The position numbers and the translations under genes are program-made. Positions 7,423-15,026 of a stretch of 36,525 nucleotides of DNA are shown here, in pieces. Origin of the DNA: Streptomyces sp. CC208A (GTDB lineage Bacteria > Actinomycetota > Actinomycetes > Streptomycetales > Streptomycetaceae); assembly GCF_030010625.1 (NCBI RefSeq), contig NZ_JASCXN010000050.1, positions 1 to 36,525 of the forward strand, read 5' to 3'. The notes under the pieces were generated by a model. It ran no database searches. It saw nothing but the letters and a program-made list of their open reading frames with translations, and was not told the DNA's origin. Within the stretch, counting starts at the first letter, position 1; the number at the start of each line of letters is the position of its first letter.

Positions 7423-9192
7423 TCAGCCCTCCCCGTCCCACTTGTAGACCGAGTACACGTCCATGCAGTCGGCCTTGTCGTCGGCGCCCTCGGGCAGGTC
7501 GCCGGCCTTGTCCTGCTTCTTCTGGTACGTGGTGCCCTCGCGCCAGTCCGCGCCCACGACCAGGGTGATCCCCTGGATCGTCCCGTCCGCGCGGACGGTG
7601 GAGGGCGGCAGGCCGAGCGCGGCCGCCACGGACTCGGCGTCCGCCCGGCCCTGGTCGCCCTGGTCCTTCGGGTAGGCGACGACCGTGCCCTTGCTGGGCT
7701 TGGGCTCCTTGGAGATCCCGGCCTGGGCGAAGCCCTTCTCGGTCAGCACGGCGGAGATGTCCTTGGCGCGGCCCTCGACGGGCGGCTCGTCGTTCCCCGC
7801 GGTGCCGTTGACGACGGTGACGGGCAGCGCGGCGGGCGCGGCGGCCGTCTTCCTCGGCTTGGCGTCCGCCTTCGGCTTCGCGGGCGCCTTGTCGCCGTTC
7901 TTGTCGAGGGCGACGTCCTCCCGGAGCATGCCCCAGATCTTCTCGGCCGCCGCGGTCCTCGGCTGGAGCCACGCCTTCGGGTTCGGCGGGTAGGGATCCG
8001 TCGGGATGGTGACCGTGGACAGCCGGTCGACCTTCACGTTCTTCAGCTGCATGCCGAGGTCGAAGAGCTTGGCCACGGTGTCGAGGCCGTCGGAGACCTG
8101 GAGCGCCTTGGTGCCGGTCTCCGCGAGGCCCATCAGGCGGCCGGTGTCGGTCCAGGCGTTCTGCTGCTGGAGCTTCTTCAGCATGCCGTTGAGGTACATG
8201 TGCTGGGCCTTGGCCCGGTTCTGGTCGCTGCCGAAGGCGTGCCGGGTACGCAGCCACTGGAGGGCCTGCTCGCCCTGGACCTCGGTGGTGCCGGCGGGGA
8301 GCTTGAGCCCGGAGCCGCCCCTGACCTGGGCGGTCGACCTGTCGTACACCCCGGTCTTGACGCAGACGGGGACGCCGCCGACCTCGTCGGCCATCGCCAC
8401 CACGCCCGCGAAGTCGACCATCATCCAGTGGTCGATGTAGACGCCGGTGAGGGTCTCCCAGGTGGTGAGCGTGCAGCCGGGGCCGCCGCGCGCGAGGGTC
8501 TCGTTGATGGGCCGGTCGGTGGTGCCCGGGTACGCGGTGCCGTCCTCGCCCTTGCAGTCGGGGATCTTCACGACGGTGTCGCGGGGTATGGAGATCAGCG
8601 AGGCGTTCTGCCGGTCGGCGGAGACGTGCAGCAGCATCTGGACGTCGGCGAGCGGCGGCCGGTCCTTGTCCTTGCGGCTGCCGCCCAGCGCGATGTTCTT
8701 CTCGTCGGCCCGGCTGTCCGAGCCGATCAGCAGGATGTTCAGCGGCGTGTCGCCCAGCGCGTTCGGCACGGCCTTCTTCACGCCGCTCTCGCCGCCCGCG
8801 CGGCCGCCGCTGCGGATGTTGTCGTTCAGGTGCTCGTAGTACGCGTAACCGGCCGCCGCCGTACCGAGCACCACCACCGAGACGGCGATCGCCGACCAGC
8901 GCAGCGCCTTCTTCTTGCCGGCCTTCTTGGCCTGCCGCCGGGCCGCGGCACGGCCGCCCGCGCCGACGGCCGCGCCGGCGGGCCCACTGTCCCCGCCGCC
9001 CCCGCGACGGCGTGCGGCGCGGCCCCCCGGCGCCGGCACGGAGGCCGTGGCCGGCCCCGGGTCCGTACTCGTGCCCGTACCGCCGGCGCCGGTGGCCTCA
9101 CCGGCGCCGTGCAGGTCGTCGTCCCAGCCTCGGTCTCGGGCGTGCGGAACGCTCGGTCGCGTCCCCTCCCGTCGCACGCTGTTCTGTCCCAC
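7423..9192 (-). CDS. LCP family protein with LytR_C domain (LCP-C)
   Basis: A 589-residue protein: a long basic and Gly/Ala-rich cytoplasmic arm (1-97), a membrane helix (98-118), an LCP domain with LLIGSDSRADEKN, a D-containing ADVQMLLHV motif and SIPRDTV, and a LytR_C domain from about residue 457 (PVTVVNGTAGN). In the second motif the usual Arg before the Asp is replaced (LADVQM), which may affect pyrophosphate binding. Cys residues occur in IPDC, GCTL, VPVC and near the C-terminus (ADCMDVY). GTG 9192 is preferred: a GAGGGGA site precedes it. The frame to 9234 adds 14 non-family residues. LCP-D ends 46 bp upstream, so LCP-D and LCP-C are probably one transcript. The role is wall attachment of glycopolymers. 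Confidence 0.92.
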   Translation of the reverse strand: MGQNSVRREGTRPSVPHARDRGWDDDLHGAGEATGAGGTGTSTDPGPATASVPAPGGRAARRRGGGGDSGPAGAAVGAGGRAAARRQAKKAGKKKALRWSAIAVSVVVLGTAAAGYAYYEHLNDNIRSGGRAGGESGVKKAVPNALGDTPLNILLIGSDSRADEKNIALGGSRKDKDRPPLADVQMLLHVSADRQNASLISIPRDTVVKIPDCKGEDGTAYPGTTDRPINETLARGGPGCTLTTWETLTGVYIDHWMMVDFAGVVAMADEVGGVPVCVKTGVYDRSTAQVRGGSGLKLPAGTTEVQGEQALQWLRTRHAFGSDQNRAKAQHMYLNGMLKKLQQQNAWTDTGRLMGLAETGTKALQVSDGLDTVAKLFDLGMQLKNVKVDRLSTVTIPTDPYPPNPKAWLQPRTAAAEKIWGMLREDVALDKNGDKAPAKPKADAKPRKTAAAPAALPVTVVNGTAGNDEPPVEGRAKDISAVLTEKGFAQAGISKEPKPSKGTVVAYPKDQGDQGRADAESVAAALGLPPSTVRADGTIQGITLVVGADWREGTTYQKKQDKAGDLPEGADDKADCMDVYSVYKWDGEG

Positions 9193-9238
9193 CCCAGGTC
9201 CCCTCGTCTTCGGGTGCGCCCTGCCCGTTGTCACCGGG

Positions 9239-11035
9239 TCACTGGGCGCACACCTGCTTGTCTGCCTCTACCTGACCCACGTCCGGCGCCTTCGTCGGAG
9301 CGGTCATGGAAACCCCCGCGCCCTTGTAGTCGGCGCCGAGGACGAGCTTCATGGGCTCGCGCTCCGCGGCGTCGACGGTGCCAGGCTTGAGCGCCGTGGC
9401 GGGCAGACCCATCAGGGCCGCGAGCGCACGGGCCTGGTCCGCCTGGTTCGGTGCGTAGGTGAGCGTGGTCTTCGCCGCCTTCTCGGGGGCGTTGCCCTTG
9501 TTGGCGGAGCGGAGCACGCCCTGATCGTTCTGGAGCCAGTTGATGGTCGCCTGGGCGGCGCCCTGGGTGCCGCTGCCGTTGTAGACGTCGACGCGGATGT
9601 CCGCGGCCTCGGCCTTCGGGCCCTCCAGGAGCTTCGTGGTGGCCGCCGCCTTCGCCTTCTTGGCGTCGGCCTCCTTCTTCTTGACCTCGGTGAAGGAGAC
9701 GTCCTCCTGGATCATGCTGAAGACCTGGGGGGCCTTCACCGGGTCGAGGACGACGGTGGCCCGCCTGTTCGGCGGCTCGTCGGGGTTGTCGACCACCGGC
9801 ACGGTCAGGAAGGTGATGTTCTTCAGGTCCACCTTGGCGAGTTCCTTCGCCAGGGTGACGAGCTTCGCCGGGCTGCCGATCCCCGAGTCGACGGTGAGCG
9901 CCTGGGTCGCCGCGTCGGCCACCGCGAGCAGCTTCGTCGGGCTGGAGAGGGTGTCCTCCTTGAGCTGGCGCATCATCGAGGCGAGGAACTGCTGCTGCTG
10001 CTTGATGCGGTCCAGGTCGCTCTCGTTGCCGAGGCCGTGCCGGTTCCGGAGGAACGCGAGCGCCTGCTCGCCCTGGACGCGGTGCTTGCCCGCGGGGAGG
10101 TTGAGCTTCGAGTACTTCTTGTCGTTGATCGGCTTGGCCAGGCAGACCTCGACGCCGCCGACCGCCGTGGACAGCGTCTTCACGCCGTTGAAGTCGACCA
10201 TCATGAAGTGGTTGACCGGCAGGCCGGTCATCTTCGTGATGGTCCGCATGGTGCAGCCGGGGTCGCGGCCCTCGACGCCGAAGGACTCGTTGAACTTGGT
10301 CTTGCCGACCGAGCCGGGGATGACCTTGGTGACCCCGTCGACCGTCGTCGGGCAGTCCGGGATCTCGGTCTTGAGGTCGCGCGGGATGCTCATCGCCGTC
10401 GCGTTGGTGCGGTCCTCGGCGATGTGGATGAGGAACGTCGTGTCGGCGTGGCCGGTGACGTTGTCCTTGTTGCCGTAGCTCTCGTTGCCCTCGCCGGTGC
10501 GGACGTCGTTGCCGAGGATCAGGATGTTCAGCGGCCCCGTGATCGACTCCGTCTTCGCCGCGGCGTCGCCGACGTCCACGACGCCGATGTTGCCGTCGAG
10601 CCGGTTGTAGATCGCGTACACGCCGACCGCGCCGCCCACCAGGACGAAGGCCATCGTGCCGCCGGTCCACAGCAGGACCTTCTTCTTGCGGCTCGCGCCC
10701 TGCTTGCGCTTGCGGCGGCTCTGCGGGGGCACGCGCCGACCGGTGCCGGTGCCGGTGCCGGTGCCGGTGCCGGTGCCGGTGCCGGTGCCCGGGGCCGTGC
10801 CGTCCTGCTCGGCCGGGCGGCGGCGCCGCTGGCCGGGGACGGGAACCTCGGCGGGGGCGGTTCGCCGCCCGCCGATGTGGGTACCGGAGTCGGTGGTACC
10901 GGAATGGGAGACACCGGCGGCCGACTGCCCAGCGGAGTGGTTCAGTCGCAGTTCGTATTCGCCGGTCTGCGGGTTGAGCACCCACTGGTCGGCGGGGTCG
11001 ATCTCGCCCGCCCGTCCACGGCTGTGCGCGTCCAC
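9239..11035 (-). CDS. LCP family protein with LytR_C domain and (Gly-Thr)8 linker (LCP-D)
   Basis: A 598-residue protein. The N-terminus has the pattern EIDPADQWVLNPQTGEYELRL, followed by a disordered arm with a Gly-Thr repeat at 83-99 and a basic KRKQGASRKKK run before the membrane helix (119-143). The LCP domain shows LILGNDVRTGEGN, HADTTFLIHI and SIPRDLKTEIPDC. A LytR_C domain starts near 478 (ADIRVDVYNGSG). The first motif has Asn where LCP-A, C and E have Ser. Cysteines follow the shared pattern (IPDC, GCTM, VEVC, C-terminal QVCAQ). GTG 11035 is supported by a GGAGGA site 8 nt upstream; the long frame to 11215 has no such support. The function is transfer of glycopolymers to peptidoglycan outside the membrane. 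Confidence 0.93.
   Translation of the reverse strand: MDAHSRGRAGEIDPADQWVLNPQTGEYELRLNHSAGQSAAGVSHSGTTDSGTHIGGRRTAPAEVPVPGQRRRRPAEQDGTAPGTGTGTGTGTGTGTGTGRRVPPQSRRKRKQGASRKKKVLLWTGGTMAFVLVGGAVGVYAIYNRLDGNIGVVDVGDAAAKTESITGPLNILILGNDVRTGEGNESYGNKDNVTGHADTTFLIHIAEDRTNATAMSIPRDLKTEIPDCPTTVDGVTKVIPGSVGKTKFNESFGVEGRDPGCTMRTITKMTGLPVNHFMMVDFNGVKTLSTAVGGVEVCLAKPINDKKYSKLNLPAGKHRVQGEQALAFLRNRHGLGNESDLDRIKQQQQFLASMMRQLKEDTLSSPTKLLAVADAATQALTVDSGIGSPAKLVTLAKELAKVDLKNITFLTVPVVDNPDEPPNRRATVVLDPVKAPQVFSMIQEDVSFTEVKKKEADAKKAKAAATTKLLEGPKAEAADIRVDVYNGSGTQGAAQATINWLQNDQGVLRSANKGNAPEKAAKTTLTYAPNQADQARALAALMGLPATALKPGTVDAAEREPMKLVLGADYKGAGVSMTAPTKAPDVGQVEADKQVCAQ
10741..10788. repeat. Perfect hexanucleotide microsatellite (CGGTGC)8 inside an LCP gene
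   Basis: Eight identical copies of CGGTGC run without interruption. On the coding (minus) strand they give alternating Gly and Thr codons in the cytoplasmic arm of LCP-D, just before the basic patch and membrane helix. The unit length keeps the frame whatever the copy number. Confidence 0.95.
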
Positions 11036-11295
11036 GGTTCCTGTCCTCCGTCGGTGCCACGCGGGGCGCCTCCCCCTGTGGGCGCCACTCGGTCGTTCGA
11101 TCCTTGGCTGAGTGCGACCACGCGGTCGGGGTGCACCGGATCGCGTCACACTATCCGCCCAGTTCAGCGCTGGGCGACGGCAGTGACAAATTCCACGCCC
11201 CTTACAAAGGGACAATCTGCCTTAAATGGGCCGCTCCCTGACTCTCCCTTGGGTACCGCTTTACTCAGCGGCCCCCCGGCCCTCAGGTGCGCTCC
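11036..11295 (-). other. Intergenic region between LCP-E and LCP-D
   Basis: This 260-bp gap is noticeably richer in A/T in its middle (about 11160-11235) than the surrounding DNA, as expected for a promoter of LCP-D reading leftward. I can point to TTGTCA and GATAGT hexamers on the minus strand, but their spacing is not canonical. A short CCGCT/AGCGG hairpin near 11257-11272 could terminate the upstream LCP-E transcript. No gene is seen here. Confidence 0.4.
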
Positions 11296-12510
11296 TCAGG
11301 GGCACATCCCCTCCGCCGCGTTCCGGCCGGTGAAGGTCGGTGTGCCGCTCGGGGCGGGCGTCTCCGCGTCGTCCGGCTTCCCGTCGGGAGATGTGCCGGG
11401 CCCCTCCTCCGGTTCCGGCGGGGTCACCACGACCGGCCTGTCCTCGCGGAGTTGCCGGAAGAGCTCGCTCGCCGCGGGTTGCACCAGTTCGTCCCGGTTC
11501 GGGTCGTACGCGTACGGGCGCCGCGGCACCGTCAGGAACTGCACCTTCTCCGTGGGGATCGCCCGCATCGCCCGCGCCAGGTCGTACAGGTCCCGCAGCG
11601 AGGCGAGCCCCGGGTCGGTGGTGAGGGACTTCGTCGCCGCGTCCAGGACCGGGTACAGCTTGGCCGGGTTCAGCAGCACCCCGTTGCTCTGCACCTTGTT
11701 CACCAGGGCGCCGAGGAACATCTGCTGCCGGTCCATCCGATCGGTGTCGCTGCCGTTGCCGAGCGACTTCCTGGCCCGCACGAAGCCCAGCGCCTGCTCC
11801 CCGTTCAGCTTCTGACGGCCCGCCGGGAGCTTCAGCTTGGCGTCGGGGTCGTCCACCGGCTCCTTCAGGCAGACCTCGACGCCGTCCACCGCGTCCACCA
11901 TCTTCTTGAAGCCCCGGAAGTCGATCACCATGTGGTGGTCGACCCGGATCCCGGTCAGCTTCTCGACGGTACGGATCGTGCAGGCCGTGCCGCCCCACTC
12001 GAAGGACCAGTTGAACTGCGCCCGCTGCTCCCGGGTCCGGCCCCCCTCGGGCCTGGCGCAGCTCGGGATCGTCACCATCAGGTCGCGGGGGATCGACATG
12101 GCCGTCGCGCTCGACCCGTCGGCCGCCAGGTGCAGCAGGATCACGGTGTCGGAACGCTGGGTCCCCTTGTCCCGCCCGTACTTGTGGTTCCCCGCGCCCG
12201 AGCGGGTGTCCGAGCCGATCAGCAGGATGTTCCGCGCGGCCGCCACGAGGGAGGCCGGGCGCTCCTTCTCGTACCGCCGCAGCTCGTCCGCCGCGGTGGT
12301 GTCCGTGGTGATGTTGGCGTCGAGCTTCCGGTAGAGCCACCAGCCGGTCCCGGCCGCACCGAGCAGCACGACCGAGACCCCCAGGGCCGTCCACCGCAGC
12401 CAGTGCCGGCGCGGCTCGGCGGCCGGTCCTGAGGTTCCGTCCCCGCCCCCCGTCTCCGGGTTCTCCCGCTCCGGGTCCGGTTCGGCGGGCGTGCCAGCGC
12501 GGTCCGTCAC
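11296..12510 (-). CDS. LCP family protein without LytR_C domain (LCP-E)
   Basis: A 404-residue protein: a short acidic cytoplasmic arm (1-33), a membrane helix (38-60) and an LCP domain with LLIGSDTRSGAGN, RSDTVILLHL, SIPRDLMVTIPSC and ALGFVRARKSLG. The domain is followed by a Pro/Glu/Thr-rich tail (PPEPEEGPGTSPDG) ending in MCP. It has no LytR_C domain but keeps the same cysteines as LCP-B to -D (VEVC plus the C-terminal Cys; IPSC plus TACTI). GTG 12510 has a TAAGGA ribosome-binding site about 9 nt upstream. It is the first of three same-strand LCP genes, 260 bp from LCP-D. The role is attachment of lipid-linked wall polymers. Confidence 0.93.
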   Translation of the reverse strand: MTDRAGTPAEPDPERENPETGGGDGTSGPAAEPRRHWLRWTALGVSVVLLGAAGTGWWLYRKLDANITTDTTAADELRRYEKERPASLVAAARNILLIGSDTRSGAGNHKYGRDKGTQRSDTVILLHLAADGSSATAMSIPRDLMVTIPSCARPEGGRTREQRAQFNWSFEWGGTACTIRTVEKLTGIRVDHHMVIDFRGFKKMVDAVDGVEVCLKEPVDDPDAKLKLPAGRQKLNGEQALGFVRARKSLGNGSDTDRMDRQQMFLGALVNKVQSNGVLLNPAKLYPVLDAATKSLTTDPGLASLRDLYDLARAMRAIPTEKVQFLTVPRRPYAYDPNRDELVQPAASELFRQLREDRPVVVTPPEPEEGPGTSPDGKPDDAETPAPSGTPTFTGRNAAEGMCP

Positions 12511-12553
12511 GTCTGTCCGTCCTTAGGGGGCGTCGGAGGCGCGTCGGGTGCCG

Positions 12554-12571
12554 GCCTCCGCCGAAGGAGGC
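12554..12571 (-). terminator. Short hairpin in the LCP-E leader
   Basis: GCCTCC and GGAGGC pair around GCCGAA, some 40 bp upstream of the LCP-E start on the minus strand. It may be a weak terminator or a leader structure. Confidence 0.3.
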
Positions 12572-12678
12572 GACCGGACCCGACACGGGGTTGTACGGAG
12601 GAGACGGCTCCCCCCGGGCCGATCATGTACCGGACTCGCCGTACGGTCGCGGGTACGCGGCGCGTCGATCGGCCGAAC

Positions 12679-12711
12679 GGGTGCACCGGAAGCACCCCCG
12701 GCGGAAACGCC
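12679..12711 (-). terminator. Two small hairpins after the TIGR03089 gene
   Basis: GGGTGC/GCACCC (12679-12697) and GGCG-GAAA-CGCC (12700-12711, a GNRA tetraloop) follow the stop at 12730 on the minus strand. Together they are the likely transcript end. Confidence 0.45.
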
Positions 12712-12729
12712 GCCGCCACGGCTCGCCCG

Positions 12730-13482
12730 TCAGAGCGCCGTGGCCGTGACCCGCTCGCTCTCGATGCGCTTCTCCAGGGCCTCCGGAGCCAGCTCGCCCA
12801 CGTTCCGGCACAGCACCACGGAGCCGCCCGCCGCCAGGGGCGCGTACAGCCCGGCCGACAGCCCCTCCCAGCTCGCGTACGGCAGCCCGGACAGCAGCCG
12901 CGACCCGGGCCCGAGGCCGAGCCGTACGGCGTCGAGCCGGGCCTGCTCGACGAGCTCGGCGCCGCTGCGTTCCGTACCGTCGACGACGAGGGCGGGAGCG
13001 TCCGCGTCCACCGGTACGAAGGGGGCGAAGCGGTCGCCCTGTCCCGGCACCTCCACCGCGTAGTCCGCGTACCCCGCGGGCGCGGTCGGGAAGCGGCGCC
13101 CCAGCGGCGCCAGGGAGAGCGCGACCCGCTCCCCGGAACAGGCGAGCCCCGCCTCCAGGGTCCCGGGCCCCGCCACCACCAGGTCGGCGCCGGCCGGGTC
13201 GCCGCCCAGCTCGGCCGTCACCCCGACGGAAGAGCAGGCGAGCAGCCAGACGGCGGTCTGCCAGTGCGCGGGCAGCAGCAGCGCGAGCCGGTCGCCGGGC
13301 TCGGCGGACAGCTCGCCCTGGAGGAGATTGGCCGTCTTCGCCACCCAATTGGCGAAGGTGGCGACGGACAATTCCACCCGTTCACCGGTGGCGTCGTCGT
13401 AGTAGGTGACCAAGGGGCGGGCGGGGTCCGCGGCGAGCGCGGATCGCAGCAGGTCGGCGGGGGTGCGGTCGCTGGCGTTCAC
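12730..13482 (-). CDS. TIGR03089 family protein (N-terminal half of an adenylate-forming enzyme fold)
   Basis: This 250-residue protein belongs to an actinobacterial family related to the N-terminal part of acyl-CoA synthetases. Visible are ARPLVTYYDDATGERVELSVATFANWVAKTANLL near the start, GDRLALLLPAHWQTAVWLLACSSVG, and a late segment SRLLSGLPYASWEGLSAGLYAPLAAGGSVVLCRN that matches the mid-region of those enzymes. The C-terminal catalytic subdomain with its essential lysine is absent; this length is normal for the family, so it is not a broken gene. Enzymatic activity is doubtful. GTG 13482 is used; TACCCT (13490-13495, minus strand) ends 7 nt upstream, suggesting a leaderless mRNA. The gene next to an LCP gene and the F420 locus is also a neighbour in mycobacteria, as I recall. 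Confidence 0.85.
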   Translation of the reverse strand: MNASDRTPADLLRSALAADPARPLVTYYDDATGERVELSVATFANWVAKTANLLQGELSAEPGDRLALLLPAHWQTAVWLLACSSVGVTAELGGDPAGADLVVAGPGTLEAGLACSGERVALSLAPLGRRFPTAPAGYADYAVEVPGQGDRFAPFVPVDADAPALVVDGTERSGAELVEQARLDAVRLGLGPGSRLLSGLPYASWEGLSAGLYAPLAAGGSVVLCRNVGELAPEALEKRIESERVTATAL

Positions 13483-13608
13483 GCCGCACAGGGTACGCGG
13501 ACGGCCGCACCGCCCTGGGCCGTACCGGTGACGGCGTCCTCCGGTCGGCCGGACGCGCCGTCACTCTCCCGCCGCGCGCCGCGCCCTGCCGCTCCGCACG
13601 ATCGGCCC

Positions 13609-14922
13609 ATGCGTGCCTCAATAGCCTCCACGATCGCCGCCGCCTGCGCGGCCGCGCTCGCCCTGCCGGTCACCCTCGCCGCCCCCGCGACGGCCACCGC
13701 GCGCCCGGCGGCGGCCGCCTTCCCACCGGCGCGGGACGAGCTGCCGGGCTCCACCCAGTCACTGCCGCTCCGCCCGCTGGGCGCCTCCGTCCGCACCTTC
13801 GGCACCGAGCCGGGCGCCGCGTCCGAGCTGGGCCTGACCCGACGGGACGTCAGACCCTTCTCGCTCGTCGGCGTGGTCTGGGACGACCCGGCGGTCCCGC
13901 TCCACGGCACCGTCCAGGTCCGCACCCGCGCCACCGCCGACGGCGCCTGGTCGCCCTGGCAGGACGTGGAGACCCACCACACGGAGCACGGCGCCGACCC
14001 CGGCACGGCCGAGGGCTCCGCCCGCGCCCTCCGCGGCTCCACCGCCCCGCTCTGGGTCGGCGACTCGGACGGCGTCGAGATCCGCGTACGGGCGGAGGAG
14101 AGGACCACGGACGGGGCGACGGAAGAGGGTACGACCCCGCTCCCGGCCGGCCTCCGCCTCGAACTGGTCGACCCCGGCGAACCCCCGGATCCGGCCCCGG
14201 GCCCCAGAACGGCGGCCCTGCCGGCCGTCCTGCCCGACGCGGCCGTCCTGCCCGACGCGAAGACGGCCGTCCTGACGGAGGCCGAGGCGGCGGGGAGCGC
14301 GGCGCAGAAGCCGTACATCGGCCCCCGCCCCAAGATCGTCACCCGCAAGGGCTGGGGCGCCGACGAGAGCATCCGCGAGAAGGCCTTCGTCTACACCAGG
14401 ACCATCAAGACGGCCTTCGTCCACCACAGCGCCACCGGCAACAACTACACCTGCGGCGAGGCCCCCTCCGTCCTGCGCAGTATCTACCGCTACCACGTGA
14501 AGAGCAGCGGATGGCGTGACTTCGGCTACAACTTCGCCGTCGACAAGTGCGGAAACATCTACGAAGGCCGGGCCGGCGGAGTGACGAAACCGGTCCTCGG
14601 CGCGCACACCCTCGGCTTCAACACCGACAGCATGGGCGTCGCCGTCCTCGGCACCTTCACCAGCACCACCCCGCCGGCCGCCGTCCTGACCGCCGTCGCC
14701 CGCCTGACGGCCTGGAAACTCGGGCTCCACGGCGTCGACCCGGAGGGCACCCAGACCCTCGTCTCCGGCGGCGGGAACCTCTACAAGAAGGGCCAGAAGG
14801 TCAAGTTCCACACCATCGCGGGACACCGCGACGGATACGCCACGGAGTGCCCCGGCGGACGTCTCTACAGCAAGCTCGGAGCCGCGCGCGCCTCCTCCGC
14901 GAAGTACCAGGGGCGAAGCTGA
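13609..14922 (+). CDS. Secreted peptidoglycan recognition protein / N-acetylmuramoyl-L-alanine amidase
   Basis: A 437-residue exported protein. Residues 1-30 are a Sec-type signal peptide (MRASIASTIAAACAAALALPV, then an Ala-rich cleavage region). Residues about 55-190 form an N-terminal domain with WSPWQDVE and a later VGDSDGVEIRVR motif, typical of actinobacterial PGRP proteins. Residues about 240-425 are the amidase_2/PGRP domain. Zinc ligands are visible: the His pair at 271-272 (FVHHSATGNNYTC), His405 in TIAGHRDGYATECPG and Cys413. It would cut the bond between muramic acid and L-Ala in the wall. The start was set at ATG 13609, where the signal peptide begins; the frame stays open far upstream but lies antisense to TIGR03089. 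It is divergent from that gene. Confidence 0.93.
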   Translation: MRASIASTIAAACAAALALPVTLAAPATATARPAAAAFPPARDELPGSTQSLPLRPLGASVRTFGTEPGAASELGLTRRDVRPFSLVGVVWDDPAVPLHGTVQVRTRATADGAWSPWQDVETHHTEHGADPGTAEGSARALRGSTAPLWVGDSDGVEIRVRAEERTTDGATEEGTTPLPAGLRLELVDPGEPPDPAPGPRTAALPAVLPDAAVLPDAKTAVLTEAEAAGSAAQKPYIGPRPKIVTRKGWGADESIREKAFVYTRTIKTAFVHHSATGNNYTCGEAPSVLRSIYRYHVKSSGWRDFGYNFAVDKCGNIYEGRAGGVTKPVLGAHTLGFNTDSMGVAVLGTFTSTTPPAAVLTAVARLTAWKLGLHGVDPEGTQTLVSGGGNLYKKGQKVKFHTIAGHRDGYATECPGGRLYSKLGAARASSAKYQGRS

Positions 14923-14953
14923 TGGGGGCGAGGAGGCAACCATCTGCATAAAC

Positions 14954-14963
14954 TGACCGGTCA
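14954..14963. promoter_or_regulatory. Perfect palindrome TGACCGGTCA upstream of the nucleotidyltransferase
   Basis: A 10-bp perfect palindrome with AT-rich flanks (AAAC...TATC) sits 63 bp before the GTG at 15027, in the place expected for a promoter. Such sequences are typical TetR-type operators. No TetR gene is in the window, so a trans-acting repressor is inferred. Confidence 0.35.
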
Positions 14964-15026
14964 TATCGCACGGACGACCGAGACGGGCGCGCTGACCGGC
15001 CCCGAAGCAGGAAGCAGAGACGACAC

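Noticed and set aside
8915..11815. A 966-aa plus-strand open frame opposite the LCP genes
   Set aside because: It is antisense to three clear LCP genes; the translation is low-complexity with no domain. It is a by-product of high GC at third positions.
12730..13482. Truncated acyl-CoA synthetase pseudogene
   Set aside because: The short length is typical of the TIGR03089 family and the frame is intact.
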